NCBI RefSeq assembly: GCF_003369915.1
Contig: NW_022881603.1
Span: 6,493,249-6,557,248, forward strand
DNA from: Drosophila miranda
Taxonomy: Eukaryota; Arthropoda; Insecta; Diptera; Drosophilidae
Length of the DNA: 64,000 nt
Direction: 5' to 3'
A program made the translations under genes and the position numbers. Of this stretch, positions 21,022 to 33,400 are shown one piece after another (positions within the stretch are counted from its first letter, which is position 1; every line of letters starts with the position of its first letter). The notes under the pieces were generated by a model. The model was not told where the DNA came from, made no database searches, and was given only the letters and a program-made list of their open reading frames with translations.

Positions 21022-24000
21022 CTAGTATATATAACGCTTAAATATCGATGGCCACTCCATGACATGGACGTAGTCGGGGAAGCTTTTAATGAACTGCAGA
21101 GCCTCTGGATCCCTCTCATAATCATAGCTCACGTAGTGTCCCACAATCCCTAGCTCGAGGGTGGGACTTTCGAAATCTCCATCGGATTTCTAGAATAAAT
21201 CAAAATATGCATCTTTATCTCCTTTTTTTGACGATTTATAAAACCAGAAACCCACCGATAATACGATGTAAAATTTTAACGGAGAGTCATCCTTTCCGTA
21301 GGAGAAGAATATCTGGTACGGAGCCGAGAACTCTTCAGGTTCGTCCAGCATTGTTCTGACGAAAGACCAGTCCTCAACCTTCGCCCCTCCCAGTGGCTGG
21401 ACAAACACGTTCATGTGGGGCGGCCCCGCCAGCTCGTAGTCAAAACGCACTGTTTTTTCCGCCTCTGAAACAGTCTTTCCCAGAAGCTCAAACTTAAGCT
21501 CCACTTCGGGCAAAACCACTTCCGTATCGCGCGGCAGCCAACCAGCCCTCGTACGCTGACTGCACCAGCTGTAGTAGAAGCACGGAATGACGCACATAAC
21601 GTACTTCTCGCAGTCAGGCTCCACTCGAGCCAGACCACTTAGGTTGACGGAGGAGTCCTTCAGAGGATTGAGTTCTCGACGATCCTAATAGTCGAAATAG
21701 TACCCAGAATCATTGTGACTCACTGAGCCATCTTGCTCATAGAAGATGCGGCGTGTGTGCTGTAAAGCAATGGAACTATGAGACTCTGTAAGTATATGAG
21801 GAGTCCCTACGTACCAAGAAGTTTACCCGCATTACATTGGTCTTGGGGCGGAAGGGAAAACCGACATCCGAGACAGCGATTATGCAGAATATTAAAGTGA
21901 CCACCCCCAGTCCGAGCAATATGAGCTTTGGCCAGCGGAACATGTTAATAAATTGCACCTGTGTGATACATACTCGTATGTAGATATGAAAACGAGAAAA
22001 GCAAAGGTAAAGGCTCCAAAGGAAACTTTCGCACTCACCACAAAGCCCAGGGCAAAGAAGGTGCAGAGGGCACAGATAAGGGCTATGATCAAGTCAGGAT
22101 TTGTGCCGCTATTATTGCGGCCCAGGACAGGAAAGAATATTACGAGGAAGGTGTAGAAGAGATAGCAGAAGTAGCAAAACGGTAGCAGCTGAAGGCACTG
22201 CACGGTAATGGTCCAGTAGTAGCCTGAAGAAGTATCGCATTAGTCCAGGCACATCTCCGGCAAATCCCTTGAACAACACTCACCACGGTCATGCAGAGTG
22301 CTCAACAGGTTCACCAGCAGCGAGGCCGAGTAGAAGACCATCGACAACAGGCACAGGTACGGAGTGCGCAGACTAACAGAAGTCAAGACGATGGCCAAGA
22401 GGGCCAGGATAACGCAATGAGCGTGTAAACTCATGTGCAGATGGTAGGCATGGCTTAACTGTCCCTGCATAACATTAAGATATTAAAAATGTGGTCCACT
22501 AACATTCTTTCAACTTACGTTTGGCTTGAGCGTGTAGTAGAGGGTCAGTGGAAGCACCAGACCAATGACTGCCGGGCACACATAGAGGCCAATCACCAGC
22601 CAGTTGCTGCTGAAGTAGGTCAAAGATCGATCGCCGGCGTCGAACAGTACGGCCATGAGCAGGGGAAGCCCAAGGCAGAGTCCGAACCCCACCACATGGA
22701 GCCCCAGGATGATTCCGAACCAAATGGATATCTGACCAGCTGTCACCTCAGACACGCGGGCCATTCTCCACAAGGAAACTCCGACTAGACCCAGGCTGAT
22801 CACGGCAATGACACAGTTGATTACTATTCCAGTGGTCTCGGTGTAATACACAAAAAATAGACCTAAGAAGTCGAAGAATACGGCATGCCCTTCATCGTAT
22901 TCCTATAAAAAAAATATACGATTATTATCGGATCCATAGATGGTGTAGGCGCGCACTAGGGCGAGGATATTTTCACCTGTGTTCTGCACGGAACGTCCAG
23001 GAACAGCCTCAAAAGTGTCGAAGACGGTGTGGTACACGTAACCGTTGCTAACTTGGGCAATATCGAGGCCTGCAGCAGGACATGGATTGCAAATCAATTA
23101 TTGGCATGTACATACATATGTGTTTTAGTTACTCACCAGGAACATCTCCATAGTCACGGAAAATTCGGAAATCTGAATCAGATGGCAAAATTCCACTCTG
23201 AAAGATCTCCTCAGCCATGGTTGTGGCAAATGGGTGCAAGGCATGGGTCCTATAGTACTAGAGAGAAGAAGCAAAACCTTTTAACGTTCCGACATTTCAC
23301 GAATTGGCCATAAAATAGGCAGTAAAATTAATTTTTGTAGCCTGCCATAAGCCAGAAGCATTTCTCAGAAATATGTCTCACCTTCATTAGCCACGGATAG
23401 TTGCGACCACTCTGGAAAAGAAGTTCCCGGCCCCCACTGCCACCCACTTCTAGGTTGATGAAAGCCCTGCAGCAAACGACTCGGTAAAGATATTTTCTTA
23501 GTTTCTATCGAGTATTCTCACTTGACGTTCTTGGCCCACTTGTGTTGGGTGATGAAGCCATGTGAGCCTTGCAGGGGATTCTCCTCGGCGCCGTTGAACA
23601 GAAAGACTATGGGATGTTCGAAGGGCGTCTCCGATATAGCCATTTGACGCAGCACCTCCAGCATGACAACCACCATGGTTCCATCGTCGCCGGAACCTGT
23701 TCGCATTTGCTGAGATCCTTCAATGGAAACGGAGGAGAATCACTTACCTGGACTGCTCGGTTTCGAGTCGAAGTGGCTGTTGAGCAGGAGATACGATGCA
23801 CTCTGGGAGCTTTTGGCACTCAGTTTCACGACAACGTTCTGGATGCCTTGATACATGTTAACAATGTCGATGAACACGTAGCCACCTGAAGGCGCCTGCA
23901 CATCCACCTCCAACTCGTAGAGATCGCTGCGCATTTTGGCCCGGATCTTTTCCGCCTCGTTCACGAGAAAAGCGACCGTTGTCACTTCGTTGGCTATGCT

Positions 24001-24348
24001 GCCAACCACTTTGGGTCCGATGCGATCGAAGTCGTAGAGCTGTCTCTGGGCTCGCTCCGCCACAAACTGTCCTGGTTTCTGGGATTCGTCGGCAACAGTC
24101 ACTCTGTCTGGCAGTCGATTATAAAGCGGGATCACGATGGCATAGAAGAGCGCCACCCAAAGGAGCAGAAAGGAGGGCGCATAGTACCAGGAAAGTCTGA
24201 GTCTGCGGGAGTTTCCGGTTGGCCCCGACAGAATTTTGATGAGCGCATTGTCCGATGAGCTGTCCTGGTTGGGCGGGACGCTGGTTAGTCAGTTCAATAG
24301 TCCGTCTTTCTAAGAATTCATACTTACTTTATCAGTCTTTTTTTCCAT
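21022..24348 (-). pseudogene. M28-3: ER metallopeptidase, nearly complete, with a nonsense codon and a lost splice donor
   Basis: This is the best-preserved copy. A mini first exon (24348-24328, MEKKTDK) is followed by exon 24264-23748 with membrane helix (PSFLLLWVALFYAIVIPLY) and LLNSHFDSKPSSPG. Exon 23696-23522 has [17 protein letters not shown] and [17 protein letters not shown], then 23466-23382, 23257-23137 ([10 protein letters not shown]) and 23069 onward (NGYVYHTVFD). These supply the M28 zinc ligands H, D, E, D and H, and the catalytic Glu. Membrane exons and the C-terminal lumenal exons follow, ending FKRYIY. Two lesions are visible. The 3' end and donor of the fifth exon are deleted, with an in-frame TAG at 22903-22905. 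The tenth exon has TAG at 21685-21687 where M28-6 has Gln. Both fall after the peptidase domain but inside the membrane and lumenal parts. Confidence 0.9.
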
Positions 24349-24801
24349 CTTTTCTGCAGAGTCAAACCCTTGCTACGTCCGGCCGTCGCATAACTGAACG
24401 TCTGAACCGCGGGCAGATCGACTTGAAGCCCCCAAATTAAGGGCCATAAAGATAGGGTCGTGTATCGCTTCAAGATATGGAGCTGCTGCCCACTTTGGTA
24501 GTGGTCGCTTTGCCTTAAGGCACACCTCACATTGGCGGGTCTGCATGTGCCAGTTTAGGGTATCTAAATTGGAGGAAGTTTACTGCCTAACTTCAATATA
24601 GCCGGAGATTCTGACGCACGAGAGCAGCGATTAACAGCTTAGTCATTATTAGCCATTGTCTTAAAGTTCGATGGATGTGACGCTTGACGCTTGTTATATT
24701 ATCGCGATAATTCTTATCTCAGTCCCGACTCCAAGCGTCTGGGGAAGACACAATAAATAATACATAATCTAGTATCTACGTCTATAAAGATCTTCAAGAT
24801 T
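24349..24801. other. 5' flank of M28-3 and 3' flank of M28-4
   Basis: No gene seen. The reverse strand just before the M28-3 start codon reads TTTGACTCTGCAGAAAAG. This resembles the leader sequence at the M28-4 start and suggests shared promoter ancestry. Confidence 0.4.
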
Positions 24802-27780
24802 TCAGAATATATATCGCTTAAATAATGCCGGCCACTCCATAACATGAACAAAGTCTGGGAAATCCGCCATGAATTTGAGACTCTCGGCGTCCCGCTGAAA
24901 ATCGTAGCTAACAAAGTGACCCACAACTCCCAGCTCAAAGATCGGTGCATCAAGATCTCCTTCGGATGTCTGTAATCGAAACGTTTATAGCTTTCATCCG
25001 TCTACATTATAAATAAACTCTACTCACTGCGAAATCAATGTGAAAGTTTATGGGCGCACTGCCCGGGCCATATGAAAAGTATATTTGATATTGCGCAGAG
25101 TATTTCTCCGGCTCGTCCAGCATATTTCTAATGAAGGACCAGTCCACGATAACGACCCCTTTCAGTGGTCGTATAAACAGACTCTTGTGCGGCGGACCGG
25201 CCAGCTCGAATGCGTATCTCACGGTTTTTCCCCCCACGAGAACTGATTTATCCAAGAGCTCTAACCCTAAGTTGGCGGGTGCAACAACTTCCTGGTCTCG
25301 GGGCAGCCAGGCAGCGCTGGAAAAAGCTCTGCACCAGCTGCTCCAGAAGCAGTCGAAGTAATACCCAGAATCATTTACACTCACGGAGCCATCGTATTCA
25401 TAGAAAATGCGTCGAGTGTGCTGGTAAAAGAGGGACAAAAATAAGATATCCGTAAATACAAGCGTAATGTAATCCCTTTACCAGGAAGTTCAACCGCATC
25501 ACATTGGTCTTGGGGCGGTAGGGAAAACCAATGTCCGTAAGAGCAATCATACTAAATACAAAGGTGACAACTCCAAGGCCGAGTAATAGGAGAGTAGACC
25601 AGCGGAACATGTTTATTAGGGGAACCTTGAAAGAAAAAGACAAAGGTGGGAGTGGCTGCCTAAATGTAATCTTCCTTACCACAAATCCCAAAGCAAAAAA
25701 AGTTCCCAGAGCGCAAATCAAGGCTATGGGCACGTCGGGATTGATTGAGTCGCGGTTTCTGCCCATCATTGGAAAAAAGACCACGAGAAATGTATAGAAG
25801 AGGTAGCAGAAGTATATGAACGGCAGAGCTGAAGAATTTGCACAATTTGCACACCAATACCCAGTAGTACCCTGCAAATAAGACAAACTTCAGCAAGCAG
25901 AAAACAAATCTCGCTACAGCGATCTTACCGCGATCATGTAAGCAGCTCAGCAGGGCGGCAGAATAGAAAAACATCGATACAATGCAGACGTACGGTATGC
26001 GCAGCCCTATTGCAGTCAATATGATGGAAAAGAAGGCCAGGATAACGCAATGAGCGTGTAAACTGATGTGCAGAACGTAGGCATGGCTTAACTGTCCCTG
26101 CATGACATTAAGATATTAAAAATGTGGTCCACTAACATACTTTCTGTTTACGTTTGGCCTGAGCGTGTAGTAGAGGGTCAGTGGAAGCACCAGACCAATG
26201 ACTGCCGGGCACACATAAAGGCCAATCACCAGCCAGTTGCTGCTGAAGTAGGTCAAAGATCGATAGCCGGCGTCGAACAGTACGGCCATGAGCAGGGGCA
26301 GCCCAAGGCAGAGTCCGAACCCCACCACATGGAGCCCTAGGATGATGAGGAACCAAACAGATATCTGACCAGCTGTCACCTCAGACACGAGGGCCATTCT
26401 CCACAAGGAAACTCCCACCAGAATCAGGCTGATCACGGCAATGACACAGTTCAGGATTATCCCAGTTTTCTCGGAGCAGGACACAAAACAGAGACCGAGA
26501 AAATCGAAGAAGATGGAATGGCCTTTGCTATGCTCCTGTTATAAATAGAGGATACATTTGTTCTACGATTTGGTTAAATATCGATGACCTACCTCCGTGT
26601 CGTACATCTCGCTGGCATTGGCAAAGGCCCGTACTAGCGACAGGACATTTTCACCAGTGCTCTGTACGGAACGTCCTGGTACGGCATCAAAGTTATCAAA
26701 CACAGTGTGGTAGACGTAACCGTTGTCAATTTGTGCAATATCAAGACCTTCAAACACGAAGTACAGAGTATTAAGCGAGTACTCAGAACTTTAAAAGAGC
26801 ATCTTACCAGGCACCTGACCATAATCGCGGAAAATTCTAAAGTCTGTGTCAGATGCCAGCATTCCAAACTGAAAGATCTCCTCAGCCATGGTAGTGGCAA
26901 ACGGATGCTTAGCGTGATGTTTATAATACTGCAATCATATATCACAGAATGAATTATCGTACTAATATATTAAGTCAATATAAAGATTACCTGCATTAAC
27001 CAAGGATGGTTGGGACCGCTTTGACCACTGCCAGCCACTTCCAAGTTGATAACGGCCCTGACGACAGGCAACACAATGGAGCTTTAAGATCGGAAGCGAT
27101 TATATATTACACTTACCTGCAGTTGGCTGCCCATTTGTGTTGGGTGATGAATCCATGAGACGCTTGCAGTGGATTCTCCTCGGCACCGTTAAACAGAAAG
27201 ACTATGGGATGTTGAAAAGGTGTCTCCCATATGGCCATTTGACGCAACACCTCCAGCATGACCAACCACATTGTGGATGCCATGATACATGCTGGTCATT
27301 GTCCCAATTGTAAAGGCCCCTGTTGGCTGTTGCAAATCCACCTCCAGCTCGTAGAGATCGCTGCGCATTTCACTGCGAATATTATGTACAGCATCTACGA
27401 GAAAGGCAACTGTTGTCACCTCATTCGCCACACTGCCAACGACTTTGGGTCCAATGCGATCGAATTGGTAAAGCATATTCTGCGCTCTCTCTACTACAAA
27501 TTCTCCGGGTTTCAGTGACTCCTGTGCAATGGTTATTTTTTTCGGTAGGCGATGGAAGAGCGGTATCACGACAGCGTAAAAGAGTGCCACCCAGAGGAGC
27601 AGGAAGGCCACCGCATAGTACCAGGCGAGTCTCCATCTGAGTGCCCATTCCTTGGACAACACATTGTAAAGAACTGTGCCCGAGTAGTTGCCCTGTAAAA
27701 TATGGTGATTAATGCATATCGAAAAAATGTATATAAATATATGAACTTACATTATCAGTTCCTTGAGCTTTCGATTCCAT
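24802..27780 (-). pseudogene. M28-4: ER metallopeptidase lacking its first zinc-binding motifs
   Basis: A mini exon (27780 onward, MESKAQGTDN) and the N-terminal exon (GNYSGTVLYN, helix YYAVAFLLLWVALFYAVVIP) are present. Near 27265-27272 a deletion joins GIHNVV directly to the middle of the second exon. It removes the zinc-binding HFD and GDD motifs and one intron, and it shifts the frame. The downstream catalytic motif [11 protein letters not shown] and the later motifs (NGYVYHTVFD) still read. The seventh exon lacks a few residues before LSCLHDRG. The eighth has a 1-bp frameshift near 25825-25835. The tenth has an in-frame loss of roughly 40 residues near 25345-25355. The sixth-exon donor reads GTAAAC. 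The last exon ends FKRYIF at 24802. Confidence 0.88.
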
Positions 27781-27883
27781 ATTTTCCGCAAACTCTCCGC
27801 AAGACGGAACGTTGCCTATGGCCGGATTTCTCGAAACTGAATGTTGTCGGGGTGCTGCTTCTGTTCCCTCTGAAGCCTATATA

Positions 27884-29688
27884 GAATCCCACCACATGCA
27901 ACCTCAGAATGATGCCGAACCAAATTAGGATTTGACCCAGTGTCGCCTCTAACTCGCAACCCATTCTCAGTAGTGAACATCCAACCAGCACCAGGCTGAC
28001 CACTGCAATGACGCAGTTCAGGATTATCCCAGTGGTCTCAGTGTAATATATAAAGAAGAGCCCCAGAAAGTCGAAGAACACGGAATGGCCTTCGCTGTGT
28101 TCCTGCAATAATATTAGATTAGTGGACTAGGTCCAAGTATAGTTGTAAAATTGACCACCCACCTCTGGGTTATACATTTCGCTGGCGTTGGCAAAGGCCC
28201 GCACTAGGACGAGTGCATTCTCGCCAGTATTTTGAAGGGAATCACCGGGAACCGCCTCAAAATTGTCAAATTTCGTGTGGTATACGTAACCGTTACTGAT
28301 TTGAGCAATATCCAGACCTATAGATAGATAGAGTTGAGGTTGTTATCGTTTGTGTATGAAAGTTGTAGGCTTGCCAGCTTACCTGGTACCTGGCCATAGT
28401 CGCGAAAGATTCTAAAATCTGTGTCGGACGGAAGAATTCCCGACTGAAAGATCTCCTCCGCCATAGTAGTGGCGAACGGATGCTTGGCATTTTGGTTGTA
28501 GTACTATAACGGGAAAATAAAACGACAATTAATCATGTAATTTTTCGGCATACTTTTATCCTACTAATAAATTGGGGCAATCAAGCGTTTTAGTATTGGC
28601 ACGCAATGACCGTTTACAATGCTAATAAACTGCCAATGACTATGCTCATTGCCTCACGTTCTCAGCGAAAGCATTCTATAAAGTGTGTACACTCGATACA
28701 AAATATGCAGGTCTGTACATACCTTCATAAGCCATGGGTTATTTGGACCGCTCTGGAAAAGCAGATCACGTCCTCTGCTGCCAGCGACTTCCAAATTGAT
28801 CAGGGCCCTGTAGAAAACATCCTCTTTAGCCGCAAACCCAAAATGATCTTCAATTTCTTCTTACTTGCAATGGGGCGCCCACTTCTGTTGGGTGATGAAG
28901 CCTTGCGAGGCTTCCAAAGGGTTCTCCTCCGCTCCGTTGAACAGAAAGACTATGGGATGTTCGAAGGGCGTCTCCGATATGGCCATTTGACGCAGCACCT
29001 CCAGCATGACCACCACCATAGTGCCATCATCTCCGGAACCTGTTCGCATTTGCTTAGATCCTTCAATAGAAACAGAATCGAATCACTTACCTGGACTGGT
29101 CGGCTTCGAGTCGAAGTGGCTGTTGACGAGATGGTACGCTGTACTGTTGGAGCCCATTGAGCTAAGTTTGACCACCACGTTCTGTACTCCCTGATACATA
29201 TTCACCATGTTCCAGTGCATGTAAGCGCCAGATGGCGCCTGGCAATCTCCAGTTCGTACAGATGGCTGCGCATTTCCGTTCGAATATTTTCCACTTCATC
29301 CACAAGAAAGGCAACAGTTGTCACCTCATTCGCCACACTGCCGACGACTTTGGGTCCAATGCGGTCGTATTTGTGCTCTGTGCTCTCTCTGCCACAAACT
29401 CACCGGGTTTCAGGGACTCCCCCTTAATGCTAATTCCGTCTGGCAGTCGATTGTAAAGGGGGATCACCACGGCATAGAAGAGCGCCACCAATAGAAGAAG
29501 GATCGAAGATGCATAGTACCAGGGCAGTCTTGATTTTAGCTGCTTTTGCTGTGACAAGATTCGGACGAGCGAGACATCTGAATGATGTTTGGATTTGCTG
29601 GAGTCCTAAAAGAAAGATTACCAGGTAATCATTTAGAAGCGATGAGGATTCATATATTTAAAGTTACCTTCCCGCTCGGCAGCTTCAT
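27884..29688 (-). pseudogene. M28-5: ER metallopeptidase truncated in its first membrane exon
   Basis: A mini exon (29688 onward, MKLPSGK) and the N-terminal exon (helix YYASSILLLLVALFYAVVIP) begin normally. Two frameshifts follow inside this exon. One lies near 29366-29385, where the frame changes between AERAQ and KYDRIG. The other lies near 29236-29255, a net loss of 4 bp before the APSGAYMHW region. The catalytic motifs survive at sequence level ([54 protein letters not shown]). The sixth exon breaks off after GLHVVGF-like sequence near 27884. The remaining four membrane exons and the C-terminal lumenal domain are absent, and the upstream region of M28-4 starts at once. Confidence 0.88.
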
Positions 29689-30461
29689 GGCGTTCTGTCC
29701 TTGGCAAGAGCTAAGAAAGGTCTAACAATTCCTTTGTCCAGTCGTCGGAACACTGACTATATCTGCCTTGAGAGCTTCAGTTTGGAGCTAGAGGGATATT
29801 ATCAGCACTGATTCGCACTTTGAATTCCATAAAGATAAATCGGTTCCTGCTAGCAATATATCGCCTGATACGAGGTGGTGACAAACCCCATAGTTTTCCT
29901 TGGGGAAATGTATCTAAATAATGGCAGATTTATGCCCTGCCCTGCCTATCTTTACAGCGCTTTAGAATTGGAATGTTTTTGGCAAGCTTGTTTGTCCAAT
30001 AGCCACATGCTGAGCATGGCAATGCCTATTTTTATATCTCTAGACGGTTGCTGTGTTTATCGAGTAGACCTCATCCTCTTATTGAGGCAAGAAAGAATTA
30101 TAGATTCCTCACACTGCAGAGGCTGAGTTGAATGGAACTTTGACGAGTCCTAAGCGTAAATCACAATAAGAAAGCATTTACAGCAGGAAAAACCTGAACA
30201 ACCATTATCACTTGAATTTTATTAGAATACAATAAATCAGAAGAGATTAGAATGGCATGTCCCCTGGCAGGGCCGTTATCGAGTACCTTTTTTGGGGAGA
30301 ATCCCTTTCGACTATGATATATCTGATTATTAAACTACAAGGTTAATGGTTAAAAGGTGTCTTATTTAAGAAGCAATTGTACTTATAATGCAAATAACAT
30401 GGTAGGTATAACTATGCAATAGGTTTGTACTTTATTCAGATACTGGGTGGACATTGGCGGG
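29689..30461. other. Spacer between M28-5 and ana3
   Basis: No recognisable gene. A reverse-strand AATAAA near 30427-30432 probably ends the ana3 transcript. The frame 29875-30126 has no known motif. Confidence 0.45.
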
Positions 30462-33400
30462 CTACTTCTCCATACAGTCAATGACTTTTTCCAGCAGTTC
30501 TTCAAGCTCTGCGGTATGAGGCAGTTCTTGGAAAAATCCCGGACGCTCCTGTTTAACGACGGCCAGTTTCTCTTGGAGACAGGACAACTTTTTCATCAAT
30601 TTGGTGCCTCGCAGAATGGCCTGGTACTTTGCTATGAAACAGAAGAGTTTCCACAGAATCAAGACCACCAAGCTGTGCTCTTCATATGATTCTAGGCTGC
30701 CGTCCCCGCCACCATCTACATCTTTGACCGGTTGGGAGACAATGTCACTCAGCATAGACAAAAAGTCGTCATTGTTTACTAGTGGCAGGCGATTTCCAAC
30801 GGAGAAGCTCATGTTGCGGAGGATGCGAAGGCAAAGAATCCTACCCTGGCTGAGCGGTGGCATGCGCCGGATAGCAGTGATGAGACCATGCAAATGGCAG
30901 ATCTTGGAACCACTATCATAGCGCGAGTAGACTTCCCAAAAGCCAAGCCATGCGAGCAAAGCAGCGAGTCCGATCTTGGAAGCATGAGCCCCGCTTACGG
31001 TGGCGGGCAGAATCGTGTCAAACATGTCCAGCACATGCATCTTGAAGAGACTGAGACGACCCTCGATGCAGGCACAGCAGTTGACCATCACACGCAAGGC
31101 AGGAACTAGACTCTGATTGGGTATGGCGTTGTGAGTCTCCTTCCTGGTGGTCTCGTAGTCAGCCACCCGCACCATCAGCTGCAGCAGCGAATGGGATTGT
31201 CCGGACAGCAACAAGGAGCTATGCTTGCACATTTCCAATGAGTACTCGGTGAGGGACATGGCCAGCTGAACGCAAAGCATTTTTAGGTGTGGAGAGTGCG
31301 ACAACCAGGGCCAAATGCGTATCTGCAGTCGTACAAATATGGCTGCCACCGAGGCTTCGTTGATCACTGAGTAAGGCGAACTGTGCCATTGCACCATCAT
31401 GTTGAGCAGCAACACAAGATTGTTCAGTATATCACGCGACTTGTGGGCGCCAACGCGCTTCACATAAGTGGTGGCGTTTCCAATGTCGAGGTCGCTGAGA
31501 AAGGCGTCGAGCAGACCCAACACTCGATCCAACAGCTTAAGCGTCTGAGCGACATTAATAGCATAGGGCGAGACCTTCAGCAATGCTCCGAGCAATTCAC
31601 AGATCTGCACATGACCCGTTCCGGGAGGGTGCAAGAAGTTAAAAGTCTTAGCTGGGAAATAATGATCAAAAAGACGGTTCAGGCATTGAAAAAGGATCAC
31701 CACTGCACTGGCTACAGGCAAACCATCGTGGCATATTGTAACCGAAGAAAGCTTTGCATCGCCTTTCGCAAATTTTCGGTTCGACTTCGGCTTTAGCTGG
31801 TTATTCAAGGTATTCATATTGTTCTGCTCATTCATAGTCTTATCTTTAGTATCAATACTGACCGGCAAGCTGGATTTTTCCATTTTCTTCACAAAATTGA
31901 GATGTTCAGGTGCATGTTGAGCCTTGAGGCACACCATAGTCAAAGCGGAGAGAGTGTGCTGCTGCAGTGATGTTCCCTTGTGCTTAAGATTCGTTCCGTA
32001 TAGGAATATCTCGATTAAAATAGTGGGTCGAATGTAAAGCTGCTCGAACAAAAAGTCATATGCGTTGGGGTCCTTGCAGAAAACCAGAAATAGCTTAATA
32101 AACCTTGTCAAAAAGCGATCGGGCTCTTCCAGGTCCAGTATAGTATCTATCAGCGATATGTAGCTCTGCAGCAGGGCGGGATCACGACAAATGCTGCGCT
32201 GCAAGAACTCGAAGTTAGTAGAATAGCAAAGGGCATAGAGTTCACTGATATCAGCGCACAGCTCCAGAAAGCCGTCCGAGAAATTCTGTGGTGGCGGCGG
32301 CCTCTTCATCACATCGCTGAGGCAGTTCATAAATCTGTGATCACAGAGCAGGGCACACCAAGTCGGCTTGAGGACCACCAGACGCGAGCAGATGCCTATG
32401 TAACAGCTGATTATTCCACAAGAGTTCTTCTCTCCGTGTGCGTGTTTGTCCAGCAAGGGGGTCACATGCAGTGTCCCCAAAGCGTAATGCGCATCTTCCA
32501 GAAAGTTATGACGCTGAAGCAGCTCGATGATTTTCTTCGCATCCATTTGCGGCATCAGCGTTATAAACATACGACCAGCCAGCTCTCGTACCAGCATCAT
32601 TTCCGCTACATGCTGCATGGTAGACAGACAGCATTCAATCAGACCTCCTGGCGGAAAGTTCAGGTGCGGCAAGATCTTTCCCGCGCTGGAGCCACTATTG
32701 GATAGCCAACTGCCTATCGCTACCCAAGTCAGCGAACGCACTTGTCCATCACTGTGCCCGCACAGTCCCAACAGATACGTAATTATCTTGTAGGCTAAGT
32801 GATCCCTATCGTCGGATGTGGCAATCGTTGCGAATTTTTCCAAGTACCGTGTGTGGAGCTGGCATAAAATGTGTAGACAGTCCCGCTGCCACTGAGATCC
32901 AGTCTGTGTGGGGTTTCTCAGGTCGGAGGAAAGTTGCACAAAGTGTCGGATATAGAACTGCAATGGTAATAGATCTGTCTTAGCTTAGTAGAAGTACGGA
33001 AGAATCTGTTTTGGTACTCACCATCAGCTGATCGTCACTGAACATCAGGTCCCGCTCGCTGAGAGAATGCAGCACTCTGAGAATGCAACGCACGTGCAGT
33101 AGCTGGCGCAGCTCAATGTGAGTCCTGGCCACGGCACTCAGCTGAATAAAGAACTTGCCGTGCCAACTAATTTTAGCGGGGATTTCTGTCTTGGCCTCGA
33201 GCAGAGCTGTAAAGATTTGGCAGATTGCTTGGAGCAAATTCAGGTCGGTGGTGCGATCGTACAGTATCAAAAAAAAACTGTGGTGTGGGTCTAGTTCCAG
33301 AGTCCGATTGAGACCGCTCCACACATGTTGCACACCGAAGTGAATGCAGCTCAGGCACAGTTCCGACACGGACATGTACACCTCTCGATCAGCTGCGTTT

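Noticed and set aside
22903-22918. Poly-T followed by TAG as a normal short intron between exons five and six of M28-3
   Set aside because: No donor precedes it and fewer than 30 bp would be spliced, too short for a Drosophila intron; it is a deletion scar.
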